Shown one piece after another: positions 62,663-64,000 of a stretch of DNA of 64,000 nucleotides. The stretch covers positions 1 to 64,000 of the forward strand of contig NZ_MDER01000096.1 in NCBI RefSeq assembly GCF_001721045.1, read 5' to 3'. A program made the position numbers and the translations under genes. Source of the stretch: Paenibacillus nuruki. GTDB lineage: Bacteria; Bacillota; Bacilli; Paenibacillales; Paenibacillaceae. The notes below the pieces were generated by a model. The model was not told where the DNA came from, searched no databases, and worked only from the letters and a program-made list of their open reading frames with translations. Within the stretch, counting starts at the first letter, position 1, and each line of letters opens with the position of its first letter.

Positions 62663-64000
62663 TTATCCAGAAGGGGTTGTTGCTGATTCTGCTAATTGTA
62701 ATTGTGCAAAAAAGAGCTGTGCCGCATGCCATTGTTGATAATCTTTTTGCAATTGATCTGAAGATTGAGGATAAAAAGATTCTATCTGTTCTTCTTGCGT
62801 TGAATCTATACTCAAAGCTTGATTACAGATATAAGCGGCACCGACAATAGATGCATGTTCGAACCCAGCACGAATCCGAATTTCTTTGCCCAACAGATCC
62901 GCAATACTTTGGATCAGAGTACGGCTTTGTAATCCACCGCCACATGCCCAGATATACGAACGATCTAGTGATATCACTTGTGCCAGTTGATCGAAGTTCA
63001 CTTTGATTGAAAATGCAATCTCATGTAAGGCGGATCTGACAAAATGAGCACGACTTAATTGATCTGATAATGGAGCATCAAATAAAAATCCTCCACGTAC
63101 ACGTGCATTTTTGGCAGAAGATAGATAAGAACCTAAGGCTGCAATACATTGACTTTCGCCAAGCGCATCCATCTCTTGCTCCATCACGTCATATCCTTCA
63201 TTAGGATAGAAAATAGATTGCAATTTCTGATAATTCAAGCCTGTAATGCCTGGATTGGTTTCGATCAAAAATTGATGAGGTGCCGTATACGCATTAATCC
63301 ATGCTTGCGCTGAATCATCGGTAGTAAATATACTTGTAATTTTAGCGATAGGTGTCGTAGTTCCTGATACGATAACAATATCTTCAGCCTCTGCGCCTGT
63401 ACTATGAATAGCCAGCTGTGTATCTCCACCACCTACGATCACAGGTGTATCTATAGGTAGATTTAACTCTGCTGCTATAGCGGGTATGACTGTCCCAAGT
63501 ACACTGCCTGAAGACACCAACTCTGGCAGTACAGTAGGTGAGATTCCAAGTACACTACACATCTCGTCTGACCAGTTTCCTTGCTCTACATCGTATAAAA
63601 GAGTCTCACATGCTTGAGAAGGTTCATAACTTAACGATCCACTGAGCGTATATGTCACCCAATCACTAATACTTGTCAAACGATGTAACCGTTGATACTG
63701 CTCTGAACGACGTTCGCGTAACCCGACTAATTTCATCGCTGAAAATAAAGCAGATGGTGTTCTTCCTGTTCTATGATAAATAGATGATAGATCTGTATAC
63801 TGTTCTTCCCACTCTCGTCCACGGTTATCAATATTCGGTAATCCTAAATACGATTCTCCTGCTTCGTCGATCAATACAATCCCTTGACGTTGACTGGTCG
63901 AAGTAATCGCTGTGATATGAATATCAGGTACTCTAGATAATGCTACCTTCGTCAACCCGGCAATCTGTTCCCACAATACTTCAGGTACAAAGTGACGTGC
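62663..64000 (-). CDS. FGGY family carbohydrate kinase (5' end beyond the window)
   Basis: The C-terminal 445 residues of an FGGY kinase; the frame is open to the right edge, so the first 60 or so residues (including the N-terminal phosphate-binding strand) are missing. STSQRQGIVLIDEAGE, SISDWVTYTLSGSLSYEPSQACETLLYD, VIVGGGDTQLAIHSTGA and YIWACGGGLQSRTLIQSIADLLGKEIRI are FGGY hallmarks, with the adenosine-binding GGG motif near the C-terminus. It pairs with the polyol-permease gene like B. subtilis YoaC. The sugar or polyol substrate cannot be told from the sequence. Confidence 0.88.
   Translation of the reverse strand, partial: ARHFVPEVLWEQIAGLTKVALSRVPDIHITAITSTSQRQGIVLIDEAGESYLGLPNIDNRGREWEEQYTDLSSIYHRTGRTPSALFSAMKLVGLRERRSEQYQRLHRLTSISDWVTYTLSGSLSYEPSQACETLLYDVEQGNWSDEMCSVLGISPTVLPELVSSGSVLGTVIPAIAAELNLPIDTPVIVGGGDTQLAIHSTGAEAEDIVIVSGTTTPIAKITSIFTTDDSAQAWINAYTAPHQFLIETNPGITGLNYQKLQSIFYPNEGYDVMEQEMDALGESQCIAALGSYLSSAKNARVRGGFLFDAPLSDQLSRAHFVRSALHEIAFSIKVNFDQLAQVISLDRSYIWACGGGLQSRTLIQSIADLLGKEIRIRAGFEHASIVGAAYICNQALSIDSTQEEQIESFYPQSSDQLQKDYQQWHAAQLFFAQLQLAESATTPSG

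Overview
The window is about 64 kb of low-to-moderate G+C DNA (roughly 40% by eye) from a Gram-positive bacterium of the Bacillota. It is almost certainly a Paenibacillus-type member of the Bacillales. The evidence is the gene order (glyQS-yqxD-dnaG-rpoD, pgpH-phoH, nfeD-floA-yqeY-rpsU, hrcA-grpE-dnaK-dnaJ-prmA, hemW-lepA, rpsT, holA, comEC-comEB-comEA, leuS), strong AGGAGG ribosome sites with many TTG/GTG starts, T-box leaders, and a CIRCE operator. Nearly everything is on the minus strand; only rpsT is convincingly on the plus strand. It reads as chromosomal core with no phage, IS element, CRISPR array or tRNA gene that I could see.

Layout by coordinate. 0-4.4 kb: ypuI, RNase P RNA (class A type), and an overlapping unit of an unknown membrane protein, trmK and yqfO. 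4.6-14 kb: the macromolecular synthesis block yqxD-dnaG-rpoD, then glyQ-glyS behind a glycine T-box, then recO, era and cdd. 14-22.6 kb: dgkA, ybeY, pgpH, phoH, an unknown membrane-anchored protein, floA, nfeD, yqeY and rpsU. 22.7-36 kb: a HIT protein, then the double-strand-break machinery sbcC-sbcD and addA-addB. 36-46 kb: two rRNA methyltransferase genes, a site-2-type protease, prmA, and the heat-shock operon hrcA-grpE-dnaK-dnaJ with a perfect CIRCE. 46-50.6 kb: a GNAT gene, a 540-bp AT-rich desert, hemW, lepA and rpsT. 50.9-58.4 kb: holA, an ECF sigma/anti-sigma pair, comEC, comEB and comEA. 58.4-64 kb: leuS behind a leucine T-box, a polyol-permease-family MFS transporter, and an FGGY kinase cut by the window edge.

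The genes serve transcription and replication initiation, tRNA charging, ribosome biogenesis, RNA and DNA processing, proteostasis, membrane stress (NfeD/FloA behind an ECF-type promoter) and DNA uptake.

The most notable points are as follows. (1) Sporulation genes that normally sit at two places in this gene order (yqfC/yqfD between floA and phoH; gpr/spoIIP between rpsT and lepA) are absent, which suggests an asporogenous or sporulation-reduced lineage. (2) A two-copy, two-hairpin intergenic element lies directly after the stop codons of dnaK and lepA and carries a compensatory base-pair change. (3) There is an ECF sigma/anti-sigma pair with a likely autoregulatory promoter and a very Ser-rich ectodomain linker. 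(4) A strong intrinsic terminator lies between comEB and comEC and decides the comEC start. (5) RNase P RNA is class A-like although the organism is a Bacilli member. I found no unmistakable new multi-gene system. The structured repeat and the sporulation-gene gaps are the best leads.
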